Positions 48,773 to 57,552 of a DNA stretch of 64,000 bases are shown in pieces. Every line of letters begins with the position of its first letter. Position 1 is the first letter of the stretch. The position numbers and the translations under genes are program-made. The stretch comes from Bacteroidales bacterium (GTDB lineage Bacteria > Bacteroidota > Bacteroidia > Bacteroidales > Lentimicrobiaceae): the NCBI GenBank assembly GCA_016709025.1, contig JADJEQ010000011.1:124001-188000 (forward strand). The letters are read 5' to 3'. The notes under the pieces are model-generated. The model saw nothing but the letters and a program-made list of their open reading frames with translations, was not told where the DNA came from and ran no database searches.

Positions 48773-50221
48773 TTAACCTTTCTTTTCAATAACAGCCAAT
48801 TCCCGTTTATTCATCTTTCTTATAAAAATCAGGAACCACAGTGAAATCAGGCAGGTTATGGAGAGTCCGATGGTATAGGAACTATTCAAAGGCAATGAAA
48901 ATCCTTCCGGAGCAGCCATCAGGTAGGTTGAAACAACAGCCGTCATAAAAATGGATGGAAACAGGGTTATCCAGTATGATTTGCCCTCTCTCACCAGGTA
49001 GACGGTAATAGCCCAGAGAACGATGGTGGCAAGGGTTTGGTTCGACCAGGCCATATATCTCCAGATAATTGAAAAATCAACCCTGGTAATTATAAAGCCT
49101 ACAATGAATAACGGAATAGTGATCAATAAACGGTTCCGGATGGTGCCTTGCTGCAATTTTATGAAATCGGCAATAATCAGCCGGGCACTTCTGAAGGCAG
49201 TGTCGCCTGAAGTAATGGGTGCTGCGACAACACCAAGCAAAGCAAGTATTCCTCCGAATTTCCCAAGCAACGAATTAGAGATATCATTCACCACCCAGGC
49301 AGCATTCCCCTGGTGGGCAGCCATAACCTCGTTCAATGGACCTACTCCGCCATAAAAGGCCATTCCTGCTGCAGCCCATATCAATGCTACAATCCCTTCA
49401 GCTACCATGGCGCCGTAAAATACCCGTCTGCCAAGTTTTTCATTCGTAATACACCGGGCCATCAGTGGTGACTGGGTGGAATGAAACCCTGAAATTGCCC
49501 CGCAGGCGATGGTAACAAAGAGCATCGGGAATACCGGAAATTTTCCGGGCTCAGAATGCATGTTTGTGAATCCGGATGGAAATGCTTCCGGGATTTCATA
49601 ACCACCGAAGACAATACCACCAGAAATACCAACTGCCATAAATAGTAAGGCAAATCCAAAAACAGGGTAAATCCTGCCGATCAGCTTATCGATGGGTAGC
49701 ATGGTTGCAAGAATGTAATAAATAAATACCAGCGCTGCCCAAACTGCAATTCCAAGGTTACTTATTCCATTGAGAATGGCAGCAGGTCCAATTACAAAAA
49801 CTGCACCTACCAGTAGCATAAGCAAAACGGTAAACACCCTCATAAACTGCCTGAAGCCGTTGCCCAGATATTCTCCTACAATTTCCGGGATGCTTCTGCC
49901 CTGGTTTCGTAATGACAACATGCCCGAAAAATAATCGTGAACAGCTCCACCAAAAATACAACCAAACACTATCCAGAAGAAGGCAACCGGCCCCCACATT
50001 GCGCCTGCCACAGCGCCAAAGATAGGCCCCAGGCCGGCTATATTAAGAAATTGTATCAGGAAGATCCTGCCCCATCCCATGGGGACATAATCCACGCCAT
50101 CGGCCATGGTAATTGCAGGGGTTTCCCGTTTTGGATCCACACCAAAAACCCTTTCAACAAAAGCGCCGTAGATAAAATATCCGGCAATGAGAAATACAAC
50201 AGATAATAGAAAAGTGATCAT
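48773..50221 (-). CDS. cstA: CstA-family carbon-starvation/pyruvate transporter
   Basis: 482 residues with about thirteen membrane helices. CstA hallmarks are clear: GVDYVPMGWGRIFLIQFLNI, AGLGPIFGAVAGAMWGPVAF, GAVHDYFSGMLSLRNQGRS, GFHSTQSPLMARCI and SGDTAFRSARLIIADF. E. coli CstA has about 700 residues; this is the short form common in Bacteroidota. Family members take up peptides or pyruvate. The gene is monocistronic; its end coincides with a TTAACC repeat array. Confidence 0.93.
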   Translation of the reverse strand: MITFLLSVVFLIAGYFIYGAFVERVFGVDPKRETPAITMADGVDYVPMGWGRIFLIQFLNIAGLGPIFGAVAGAMWGPVAFFWIVFGCIFGGAVHDYFSGMLSLRNQGRSIPEIVGEYLGNGFRQFMRVFTVLLMLLVGAVFVIGPAAILNGISNLGIAVWAALVFIYYILATMLPIDKLIGRIYPVFGFALLFMAVGISGGIVFGGYEIPEAFPSGFTNMHSEPGKFPVFPMLFVTIACGAISGFHSTQSPLMARCITNEKLGRRVFYGAMVAEGIVALIWAAAGMAFYGGVGPLNEVMAAHQGNAAWVVNDISNSLLGKFGGILALLGVVAAPITSGDTAFRSARLIIADFIKLQQGTIRNRLLITIPLFIVGFIITRVDFSIIWRYMAWSNQTLATIVLWAITVYLVREGKSYWITLFPSIFMTAVVSTYLMAAPEGFSLPLNSSYTIGLSITCLISLWFLIFIRKMNKRELAVIEKKG

Positions 50222-50337
50222 CTTTTCCTGATAGTTTGTTAGGACCCCAAAGTTAGAATTATCCTGACCAATTCACAAATCTCAGTTAATAAAGGCTGAT
50301 CCTGAAAATTTTTCATGAATACGAACATGCCATAGCA

Positions 50338-50371
50338 AAAGAGGCTGTCCCGGATCCGGAACAGCCTCTTT
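50338..50371 (-). terminator. Rho-independent terminator of the FKBP gene cluster
   Basis: AAAGAGGCTGT (50338-50348) and ACAGCCTCTTT (50361-50371) form an 11-base perfect stem with a 12-base loop. On the minus strand it ends in TTTTGCTAT and lies 20 bases after the stop at 50392. Confidence 0.88.
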
Positions 50372-50391
50372 CAACTATTGGAGTCAAATAA

Positions 50392-51720
50392 CTATTTAAT
50401 TTCCAGTAATTCAACATCAAATACCAGTGTAGCACTTGGTGGGATGGTTGGCATGCGTCCATTTTCACCATAAGCAATGGATGAAGGAATAATCAGCCTG
50501 GCTTTTCCGCCCTTTTTCATCATGGCAATACCTTCGTCCCAGCCTTTAATAACCTGACCTTCTCCGATAACAAACTCGAATGGTTGCTTGCGATCAACTG
50601 AAGAGTCAAATTTAGTTCCATCGAGCAACATTCCGGTATAATGAACTTTAACAGTTTTACCCTTAACAGGATTGACTCCGGTTCCTTTGGTTTTTTCAAT
50701 GTAATACAAACCAGTGGCTGTAGGACTAACTGTAACTTTATTGTCTTTCAGATATTTCTGAAGCAGACCTTGTTCTCCTTCTTTTGCTTTCGTTTTGGTT
50801 TCCTCAGCTTTTTTCTTTTCGGCTTCCTGCTCTTTTTCAAACTGAGCTTTGGTCATAAAGTCAAGCATTTCGAATTCATAAAGCAATGTTGAGTATGGAG
50901 CAACCATCTGACCCCTGCCCTGTTCACCAAAAGCAAGATTGGAAGGAACAATGGCAGTTGCTTTAGAGCCTTTTGACATCAGTGTCAGTGCCTCGGTAGC
51001 ACCGGCATTGTCAAATTCCTTACCGTTTTCCCAACGCATAGGCTCACCCTGATCGAAAGAAGAAAAGAAAACCTTGCCTGTAATGTCGGTTACTTTAAAA
51101 TGGAATCGCGCGATGTCACCTGTTTTGGGTTTTTGGCCGTTTCCCTTTTTAGTTTCGGTGAAATAAAGTCCTGAAGCCAATGGTGTAGTTGTAATGTTAT
51201 TTGTTTTAAGGTATGCAGCAAGGTCAGCATCTTCCTTTGCTTTAAATTCCATCATTTTAGCCTGTTTTTCCTTTTCCATCTGCTCCTGGGTCTTAGCCGA
51301 GATCAGCTTTACATCAAAGAAAATCTCTTTACCCTTGTAGGTTGAATCCGGTAATTGCGGCATCCTGATTGTCTTCAGGAAGAATGAATCGGCACTGGTA
51401 ATGAACGATGCGCTATCGCCCGGTTTCATCATTGCAAGAGCTGCATAAATGTCTCCCTTGTAGGTCTGCTCGCTGAGTGGAAGCATGAAAGGTTCCGGGG
51501 AAGTGGCTGAATTGAAAAGTACAGAGTCGTTGACCGAGTATTTTAAACTTAAAGTCAATACCATGCCTGTTTTCAGCGTGGCAGTGTCATCACCCTTTAC
51601 ATGAAATTTATAATACAGTCCATCATCTGTTTTTTTAAACCCGCTGTGTTTGGAACAGGCTGAAACAGCAAAAAATAATACTGCCATCGACAGCAGCAAA
51701 TTTGTTCGTGAGTACTTCAT
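50392..51720 (-). CDS. Multi-domain FKBP-type peptidyl-prolyl isomerase lipoprotein
   Basis: 442 residues. A lipoprotein signal (LLLSMAVLFFAVSAC) is followed by three FKBP-like domains separated by charged coiled-coil linkers (EKEKQAKMMEFKAKEDADLA and a KKAEETKTKAKEG stretch). The third domain (about 335-442) is canonical: VKVHYTGMLLDGTKFDSS, FVIGEGQVIKGWDEGIAMMK, IPSSIAYGENG and PSATLVFDVELLEI. The second keeps the core (IVPSNLAFGEQGRG), while the first is more divergent. It should assist folding in the periplasm or on the outer membrane. It is the last gene of a minus-strand operon with the next FKBP protein and NrnA. Confidence 0.9.
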   Translation of the reverse strand: MKYSRTNLLLSMAVLFFAVSACSKHSGFKKTDDGLYYKFHVKGDDTATLKTGMVLTLSLKYSVNDSVLFNSATSPEPFMLPLSEQTYKGDIYAALAMMKPGDSASFITSADSFFLKTIRMPQLPDSTYKGKEIFFDVKLISAKTQEQMEKEKQAKMMEFKAKEDADLAAYLKTNNITTTPLASGLYFTETKKGNGQKPKTGDIARFHFKVTDITGKVFFSSFDQGEPMRWENGKEFDNAGATEALTLMSKGSKATAIVPSNLAFGEQGRGQMVAPYSTLLYEFEMLDFMTKAQFEKEQEAEKKKAEETKTKAKEGEQGLLQKYLKDNKVTVSPTATGLYYIEKTKGTGVNPVKGKTVKVHYTGMLLDGTKFDSSVDRKQPFEFVIGEGQVIKGWDEGIAMMKKGGKARLIIPSSIAYGENGRMPTIPPSATLVFDVELLEIK

Positions 51721-51753
51721 TCTGATTAATTGATTAGTTTGTGAAACAGATTG

Positions 51754-52296
51754 TTACTTTAATTCAAGAAGTTCAAGATCATAAATCAAGGTCGATTTCG
51801 GAGGCACTTTATCCTGATCGCCAAGCAGTCCGAAAGCGAGGTGCGAAGGTAGGATAAATTTTGCTCTGTCGCCTACTCTTAGCAATAATATTCCCTCTTC
51901 AAGACCACTTTCCACTCCACCATGACCTATAACGAACTGCTTGTTGCCATTCTTTTCAGAAGAGTATATTTCAGTGCCATCAATGAGTCTGACGTTGTAT
52001 TTCAATATCGCTGTTTTACCGGTCTCTGCTTTTGCTCCGTTTCCACGGAAATAAATATCATACCGCAATCCGGATCCCGTTTCCTTCATTTGCCATTTAT
52101 ACCTGGTGATAAAACGGTCAATCTGCTCATTTTCCTCTTTAACTGCCTGCTTGTTGGCATAAAGCAATGACTCTTCCAGGTTGCCGGAATCAGGATCTTT
52201 GTCCTCGTTTTGAACCAATGGCTGATTGCATGAGGTGAAAAGGAAATGTATCAGGAAGGAGAAAAAGATGATTTGTAAAAAAGCAATGTTCTTCAT
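51754..52296 (-). CDS. FKBP-type isomerase lipoprotein, GldI-like
   Basis: 180 residues. A lipobox cysteine is present in SFLIHFLFTSCNQ, and a single FKBP domain spans about 85-180 (KTAILKYNVRLIDGTEIYSS, FVIGHGGVESGLEEGILLL, ILPSHLAFGLLG, PPKSTLIYDLELLEL). Size and layout match GldI, the peptidyl-prolyl isomerase lipoprotein tied to gliding motility in Bacteroidota, although many members live in non-gliding species. It starts 9 bases after the nrnA stop and is 33 bases before the larger FKBP gene, so the three form an operon. Confidence 0.85.
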   Translation of the reverse strand: MKNIAFLQIIFFSFLIHFLFTSCNQPLVQNEDKDPDSGNLEESLLYANKQAVKEENEQIDRFITRYKWQMKETGSGLRYDIYFRGNGAKAETGKTAILKYNVRLIDGTEIYSSEKNGNKQFVIGHGGVESGLEEGILLLRVGDRAKFILPSHLAFGLLGDQDKVPPKSTLIYDLELLELK

Positions 52297-52305
52297 GGTA
52301 ATATA

Positions 52306-53358
52306 TTAAGGGTTTAGCGTAGAACTCTGTCTGGCTGCTTTTAAAAGGTCCTCTTTATATAGCGACAACAAATCCACGAATCCGGAAAGTGTTTTTTCCA
52401 TTGGCTCAAAAGAATCGCCACCTGCAGCGTTGCGATGCCCACCACCCTGATAATGTTCCCTGGCAAAATTATTAACTGAAAAATCTCCTTTCGACCGGAA
52501 AGAAATTCTGATCCTGTCACTTTTTTCTGTAAAAAGTGCAGCAAAACTGATGTCTTTAATTGAAAGAGCATAATTTACGACGCCTTCCGTATCACCTGGT
52601 TTGAATCCAAACCTTTCCATATCACTCTTGCTCAGCCAGATATAAGCTGTTGCTGTTTCATGCAATACAATCATCCTTTCACTGAGGCAAAAGCCAAGCA
52701 ATCGCATACGCCCCTCGGAATAGGTATCATAAACCAGGCGATGCACCTGCTCAGTATCCACACCCTTTTGAACAAGTTTTGAAACCACCTCGTAAGTATG
52801 TGGATAGTTACAGGCAAAACTAAAGGAACCGGTGTCGGTCATAATTCCAACATAAAGGCAAACCGACATATCCCTGTTTAAAAGGCTAAGATCATCCATT
52901 GCCTCAATAAAGTCGAAAACCAACTCCGATGTAGAAGAAGTTGTGATGACTGAGAAAGAATAGTCGAAATGATTCTCAGGCTGAAGATGATGATCAATCA
53001 GTATTTTAATGGCCTTGGCCTCAAAAAGCCTGTCAGCAAACAAATTAACCCTTGGAATGGAATTGTAATCAAGGCAAAAGATGATCGCTGCATTGGCAAT
53101 TAGTTCATCCGCGGTCTTCGATTTATGAAAATAGATAACAACATCTTCAACACCAGGCATCCATTGGAGAAAGTCAGGGAAATCATTGGGAAGAATCAAG
53201 CTGACTTTATGCCCTTTTTCCTTCAGATACATACTCAAAGCAAGTGAAGATCCAAGTGCGTCACCATCCGGATTATAATGTGAGGTCACAACTACTTCCG
53301 AAGGTAGTTTTAAAAGCCGGGTTACGGCCTCGAGCGTATCAGGATTAAATTTGTGCAA
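52306..53358 (-). CDS. nrnA: DHH/DHHA1 phosphoesterase, NrnA-like
   Basis: 350 residues. The DHH domain carries HYNPDGDALGSSLALSMYL, the metal-binding DYNSIPR and IDHHLQPE, then GIMTDTGSFSFACNYP; the DHHA1 part ends with GGGHRNAAGG. NrnA-type enzymes degrade nanoRNAs and dephosphorylate pAp or cyclic-dinucleotide products. The start appears to be TTG at 53358: no ATG or GTG occurs upstream before an in-frame stop, and the next ATG would remove the DHH motif. It leads an operon with two FKBP lipoproteins and is divergent from ndk. Confidence 0.92.
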   Translation of the reverse strand: MHKFNPDTLEAVTRLLKLPSEVVVTSHYNPDGDALGSSLALSMYLKEKGHKVSLILPNDFPDFLQWMPGVEDVVIYFHKSKTADELIANAAIIFCLDYNSIPRVNLFADRLFEAKAIKILIDHHLQPENHFDYSFSVITTSSTSELVFDFIEAMDDLSLLNRDMSVCLYVGIMTDTGSFSFACNYPHTYEVVSKLVQKGVDTEQVHRLVYDTYSEGRMRLLGFCLSERMIVLHETATAYIWLSKSDMERFGFKPGDTEGVVNYALSIKDISFAALFTEKSDRIRISFRSKGDFSVNNFAREHYQGGGHRNAAGGDSFEPMEKTLSGFVDLLSLYKEDLLKAARQSSTLNP

Positions 53359-53412
53359 ACCAGGGCTTTTTTGGAAAATATTATTTTTAAAACGAACACA
53401 AAATTAGAAATT

Positions 53413-53443
53413 ATTGTTAATAGCGCAGTTTCTTTTAATTTTG
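53413..53443 (+). promoter_or_regulatory. Bacteroidota-type promoter of ndk
   Basis: ATTG at 53413-53416, a 19-base spacer and TAATTTTG at 53436-53443 match the -33/-7 pattern TTTG-N19/20-TAnnTTTG. The expected start of transcription lies about 20-25 bases before the ndk ATG. Confidence 0.65.
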
Positions 53444-53473
53444 TGCACATATTTTATAATCCAATCCAAAACA

Positions 53474-53893
53474 ATGGCAGGTACAATAACATTCACCATG
53501 ATCAAACCGGCTGCATACCAAAACATGTATGCCGGTAAAATTCTTGATATGATCCTCAGCAATGGGTTTCGTATTGCAGCTATAAAGGTACTGAACCTTA
53601 CAAGCGCTCAGGCAGCAAAATTTTATGAGGTACACAAGGAAAGACCTTTTTACAACGACCTGGTAAAATCCATGACCTCAGGTACTATTCTGGCAGCAAT
53701 CCTCGAAAAGGAAAATGCGGTTGAAGACTACCGGACTCTTATTGGGGCAACCAATCCTGCAAATGCCGCCGAAGGCACCATCAGAAAGTATTTCGGTGAA
53801 TCTGTTGAGAAAAATGCAGTTCACGGTTCCGATAGCGACGAAAATGCAATTATAGAAGCTTCTTTCTTTTTTGCGGAACTCGACCGGGTTTAG
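53474..53893 (+). CDS. ndk: Nucleoside diphosphate kinase
   Basis: 139 residues from ATG 53474, downstream of a good promoter; an in-frame TTG at 53414 would lie upstream of the promoter's -7 element. The catalytic histidine is H117 in NAVHGSDSDENA; other family segments are TMIKPAAYQN, HKERPFYNDLVKSMTSGTI and GATNPANAAEGTIRK. The enzyme transfers the gamma phosphate between nucleoside triphosphates and diphosphates. Its 3' end overlaps the end of the convergent regulator gene by four bases. Confidence 0.97.
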   Translation: MAGTITFTMIKPAAYQNMYAGKILDMILSNGFRIAAIKVLNLTSAQAAKFYEVHKERPFYNDLVKSMTSGTILAAILEKENAVEDYRTLIGATNPANAAEGTIRKYFGESVEKNAVHGSDSDENAIIEASFFFAELDRV

Positions 53894-54543
53894 TCCTCCT
53901 CTTCGCCAGGATTATACTCAATAAAAGTTCTGTCGTTATAAAAGACTACTATTTTTGAAATTTTCCGGACAACCCTCTGTGGTTTGTCCGGTTTTTTGTT
54001 TTTGTCGGAATAAGAAACTATATCTGGTGATGAAACTTCCGAATGTTGAATGCGAATTTCCCTTTCAACAGGTATTTCCGGTAGGTTTTCGGCTATTTCC
54101 TGTTTTTCAATTTTTCTGACTGGTAAAGCCACATCACGTTCTGGCTCTGTATCCAAATGATTAACAACATCTTGACTATCGTTTTGAACAGACATACCTC
54201 GTTCTGGAGCGTGTATATTCGGTGTCGACTCATCCTCTGTTGCAAATAAGTCCATGATTAACGGTTTTGGTTTTTCCGCAATTATAGATGGAGGCAGAAA
54301 ATCTGGTATTGTTTCAGTTTCCTGACGAGGGTAAGGATTCATCATTGGCCCCTCACCAAATAATATCCACTGAATACTAATATCCGGATATAGCTTGATA
54401 AGTTTCTGGATAAACTCAAGACTGGGTTTATTCCTGCCATTCAGTATATGTGAAATTCCGGAGCGTTGTACGCCAAGATCGTCAGCCAGCACAGAAGGGC
54501 TTATATTTTTTGCTTTTAGTACCAGTGCAATTCTATTGTTCAT
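53890..54543 (-). CDS. XRE-family helix-turn-helix protein with acidic tail
   Basis: 217 residues. The first 60 or so form a Cro/CI-type helix-turn-helix (RIALVLKAKNISPSVLADDL, GVQRSGISHILNGRNKPSLE, FIQKLIKLYPDISIQWILFG), and GEGPM right after it is typical of Bacteroidota members of this family. The remaining 150 residues are polar, low-complexity and probably disordered, with no domain recognised, ending in the basic VVRKISKIVVF and then an acidic GEEED. The upstream region (54544-55663) carries an array of TTACATTTGTA-like motifs that could be its operators; that is inference from position. Confidence 0.88.
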   Translation of the reverse strand: MNNRIALVLKAKNISPSVLADDLGVQRSGISHILNGRNKPSLEFIQKLIKLYPDISIQWILFGEGPMMNPYPRQETETIPDFLPPSIIAEKPKPLIMDLFATEDESTPNIHAPERGMSVQNDSQDVVNHLDTEPERDVALPVRKIEKQEIAENLPEIPVEREIRIQHSEVSSPDIVSYSDKNKKPDKPQRVVRKISKIVVFYNDRTFIEYNPGEEED

Positions 54544-54876
54544 ATACGTAATTTTAATGAACCAAATTTACAACAATATAATCCTAATCCAAACATTTCG
54601 ATTCTATAAATGTTACCAATGTATTCCATCAACTAAAATCAATTATCTAATTATATACTTTAGTATAATGTTATATTTAATTGATATTAATGATTTTATG
54701 CATATTCTAATTCCGGATGATTGTTTGAATGAAATTCAAATAATATCTCAACTAGTGATTATTTTAACATTCATATAATACTGATTATGTGCGTATTAAA
54801 CATAATTTAAATATATTTTCGACTAAATATCCCCTAATACAATTGTTACTATGCAATGTGGTTAATAAAATGACAT

Positions 54877-55221
54877 TTACATTGTTAAACTTACATTGCT
54901 AACCATATTATAGCAAATTAGACAAATATTCTATGTTACAAATGTAGTATACATTTGTAACTACAACTATTCTCATTCTTTTGTACAGATAAGTCTTATT
55001 ATAATACTCTATTATAATTAGATATGGAATTCAATAATTCGTTTATTACAGCTGTTTAAACTTATACAAGTGAATATTAATAATATTACATTTGTACATT
55101 GCATGTGCTGTTACATTTGTATCGAAAGGGGAATTACCTTTGTAATTTGCTATAATGTTGATTACATGTTTATTATGTTTTTTACTTTTGTACGCAGGTA
55201 ATTGTGTTGATACATTTGTAA
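54877..55221 (+). repeat. Array of TTACATTTGTA-like motifs
   Basis: Plus-strand copies: TTACATTGTTAA (54877), TTACATTGCTAA (54891), TACATTTGTAAC (54950), TTACATTTGTAC (55086), TTACATTTGTAT (55111), TTACCTTTGTAA (55134), TTACATGTTTA (55162), TTACTTTTGTAC (55182) and ATACATTTGTAA (55210). From 55086 on the spacing is about 20-28 bases. One minus-strand copy (GTTACAAATGTA, 54935-54946) pairs with the copy at 54950 as a 12-base palindrome with a three-base centre. The motif contains the -7 consensus TAnnTTTG, so operator, iteron and promoter-cluster readings all compete. Confidence 0.7.
55187..55218 (+). promoter_or_regulatory. Strong promoter-like pair reading into the noncoding region
   Basis: TTTG at 55187-55190, a 20-base spacer and TACATTTG at 55211-55218 match the Bacteroidota promoter consensus fully. 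Transcription would start near 55225, but no plus-strand gene lies before the convergent protease gene. Confidence 0.5.
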
Positions 55222-55224
55222 TTA

Positions 55225-55640
55225 TTGTGTGAGGATTGTAAACGGAAAGAGAATTGGGTCGTAAACCAACCTCTCATATTATATATTGGGTTCAAATAGC
55301 CATCCCTACCCTAACCAGAGTTGGTTGAATTAATATTCCTGATTCCATTAACTGATAAAGCATTATAGTATATTCAAGTTTACAACTCTCTAAGATCATC
55401 CATTGCTTATTCAGGGAGAGAGGAATTCCACCTATAGCTTTTTATAGTACCTTCATATAAGGCTAAACTTCACAGAAATATTTTTTCTGATCAGTAAACT
55501 CAATTTTATTACTGTTTACGTCACCTGTTACAGGGCTATGATAAAATATGCCAGCTATTCAGCGATATCAGCCAAAAGAAAGTTATATAATGAATTGAGT
55601 TCCAATAAAAAATCCGGGATTAACCCGGATTCACTTTTTT
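55225..55640 (+). ncRNA. Candidate noncoding transcript
   Basis: Bounded by the promoter-like pair at 55187-55218 and the terminator hairpin at 55611-55639, about 415 bases without a meaningful reading frame. Local pairing is possible: GAGA-TTGG with CCAA-TCTC at about 55249-55280 and CTCTCT with AGAGAG at about 55387-55422. It does not show RNase P, tmRNA, 6S or SRP signatures. Existence of the RNA is an inference. Confidence 0.25.
55611..55639. terminator. Bidirectional terminator
   Basis: AATCCGGG and CCCGGATT pair around ATTAA. On the minus strand TTTTTATT follows, ending the protease gene at 55664; on the plus strand CACTTTTTTC follows. Confidence 0.85.
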
Positions 55641-55663
55641 CTTCAGAAAAATTTAGCAATGGT

Positions 55664-57352
55664 CTATTTGATAATTTTCTCAGCTGCAACGTAAAATCCA
55701 TCTGAAATCTGAACCATATAAATCCCGGAGGGCAATCTTTCCAGTTTTGTGAATACAACCAGGTTGATTCCCTTGTTGAGCTCAACACCCTTCATTTCTG
55801 CCACGACATGGCCGATTGAATTAATGATCTTGATATCAACACTCAACCAGGTGGTTGCTTCCATCTCAATATTGATTCTTCCACTAAATGGGATGGGATA
55901 AACACTCAAACCTGAAAAGGGTTCCTTTTTTTGTAATACATAGGCTGTTAATAGGTTATTTGCCAGCATGAAGTTTGGAATACCCCACCCTTTGAAATTA
56001 TCAGGATTGGAAGACTGCGATCCACTCATTCTGATTGCATTGATAAGTTCCATATTGGTATAAGTCGGATTGGCTTGCCACAAACAGGCAGCGGCACCGG
56101 CAATAATCGGTGAAGAAAACGAGGTCCCGTTGCCTGTAGCCGTTCCGGAAGGAACCAAAGCAATAACTGCTTGTTCTCCCTGAGCGGATATATCAGGCTT
56201 TATCCGGCCATCGCTGGTTGGGCCAACAGAACTGAAGGAAGCATAGATTCCCGATGAATTTACTGCACCGATTGTCAGAACACTATCGCCGTCAGCAGGA
56301 GCTCCTATGTAATGCCAGGAAGAGTTGCCTGAATTTCCTGCACTGTTTACTACCAGCATTCCCTTTGATGCTGCAAGATCGGCTCCAATAGTCACAATTG
56401 CAGTATTACCATCCATGTCTTCATAACTGTGATTCTCAGACGGATCATCGAAGGTGGTATATCCAAGGGAAGAATTGATGATATCAGCACCGACTGAATC
56501 AGCGTATTCGGCTGCATTAACCCAATAATACTCCTCCATAAGGTACTCAGCCATAACATCTTCCGATCTGAGAAGCCAAAACGAGGCTTTTGGAGCGGTT
56601 CCAACTAACTGACCGGGCAGATTGCCACCCATAGTTGATAATACCATAGTTCCATGGGCACTCATTGTAGTTCCGTAGACGTCATTGTCGGGTTGTACAA
56701 AATCTCTGGTTCCGAGTATTTGCCCGTTTAATCGAATGCTGTCAAACACAGCCATTGTATTCGCACTGTTAAATCCACCATCGATCACTGCAATGGTCAC
56801 CCCTCTCCCATTGAAGCCGAGATTGTGCATCTCATCGATGTTGATCATCTGCGCCTGGTTCAATGAAAAGCCATAATCATAAGCTCTTCCGCTTTTGTTA
56901 ACAGCTGTTCTGGAGTGATTTGGTATTTTATTGTAACTCTCCCGGTCGAAAAACTGTTTCAACTTTGATGATGACTGTTTCTCAAGAACGTAATCAACTG
57001 CTTTTATATCCAGAACAAATGATTCCTGGCGGATTTTCTCAACCACCGCTTCATTGTCAACCTTTACGATCGCCAGATTCAACCATTTAGAGGAATAGAG
57101 AATTTCAGCACCGGAATTCTTCAAGGCTTTCAAATACTCAGGATTCACAGGCAAATCAGATTCAGTAAGCGGGATTTGTTGCAATAACCTGCGCTCAATC
57201 GATTTTAATGATAAAAATTCCGATGGCCGGGAAATTGAATAGGATGAATTGCCTTTGTTGGTAAATTTTACCCGGTAAATTCCAGGAGTTGACCTGGCAA
57301 ATACTGTAACAGACAAAAAAAGAATAAGAAATATGGTGACAAATTGTTTCAT
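55664..57352 (-). CDS. Subtilisin-like (S8) protease with T9SS sorting domain
   Basis: 562 residues. A signal peptide (MKQFVTIFLILFLSVTVFA) and an N-terminal propeptide-like region (SLKSIERRLLQQIPLTESDL, PEYLKALKNSGAEIL) precede the S8 catalytic domain with D near 193 (IAVIDGGFNSAN), H near 233 (SAHGTMVLSTMGG) and S near 409 (GNGTSFSSPIIAGAAA). The oxyanion Asn is in NSAGNSGNSSW. The C-terminus is a T9SS domain (LSVYPIPFSGRINIEM, IINSIGHVVAEM, LPSGIYMVQISDG). It should be an exported serine protease of the cell surface. It ends in a bidirectional terminator and appears monocistronic. Confidence 0.93.
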   Translation of the reverse strand: MKQFVTIFLILFLSVTVFARSTPGIYRVKFTNKGNSSYSISRPSEFLSLKSIERRLLQQIPLTESDLPVNPEYLKALKNSGAEILYSSKWLNLAIVKVDNEAVVEKIRQESFVLDIKAVDYVLEKQSSSKLKQFFDRESYNKIPNHSRTAVNKSGRAYDYGFSLNQAQMINIDEMHNLGFNGRGVTIAVIDGGFNSANTMAVFDSIRLNGQILGTRDFVQPDNDVYGTTMSAHGTMVLSTMGGNLPGQLVGTAPKASFWLLRSEDVMAEYLMEEYYWVNAAEYADSVGADIINSSLGYTTFDDPSENHSYEDMDGNTAIVTIGADLAASKGMLVVNSAGNSGNSSWHYIGAPADGDSVLTIGAVNSSGIYASFSSVGPTSDGRIKPDISAQGEQAVIALVPSGTATGNGTSFSSPIIAGAAACLWQANPTYTNMELINAIRMSGSQSSNPDNFKGWGIPNFMLANNLLTAYVLQKKEPFSGLSVYPIPFSGRINIEMEATTWLSVDIKIINSIGHVVAEMKGVELNKGINLVVFTKLERLPSGIYMVQISDGFYVAAEKIIK

Positions 57353-57552
57353 TTTCCAAAATTATTAATTTCCATTAAATAAACACGAGGATGATCAAAA
57401 GGTTTAAATTCGGTTGCTTTCATCCATCAACCTATGTACTTTGGAGAATCCGAAAAGGATTCTGAAAAATCGCTCATTATTAATCCAGAATCGGCTAAAA
57501 TGTAACAGCCTTTTCTGAAATATTTTTGCTTTGTTCCAATCGAAGTAAAGTA

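Larger units (their letters stand above)
54544..55663. other. 1.1-kb AT-rich noncoding region with motif array
   Basis: The longest gene-free stretch in the window. An open frame at 54395-54778 overlaps the regulator on the opposite strand and is a low-complexity shadow. The region holds ten or so TTACATTTGTA-like motifs (54877-55221), one forming a near-perfect palindrome, followed by a promoter-like pair at 55187-55218 and a structured-looking segment ending at a bidirectional terminator. No DnaA-box cluster, tRNA or known RNA family was recognised. Confidence 0.7.

Noticed and set aside
48725..48778. True telomere or linear replicon end
   Set aside because: TTAACC units are short, imperfect and internal to the sequence, between two ordinary genes.
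54395..54778. 127-codon plus-strand frame overlapping the XRE gene
   Set aside because: It is antisense to a clear helix-turn-helix domain and its unique part is AT-rich noise.
54544..55663. Chromosomal or plasmid replication origin
   Set aside because: No cluster of DnaA boxes and no replication gene adjacent; the motif array is reported without that claim.
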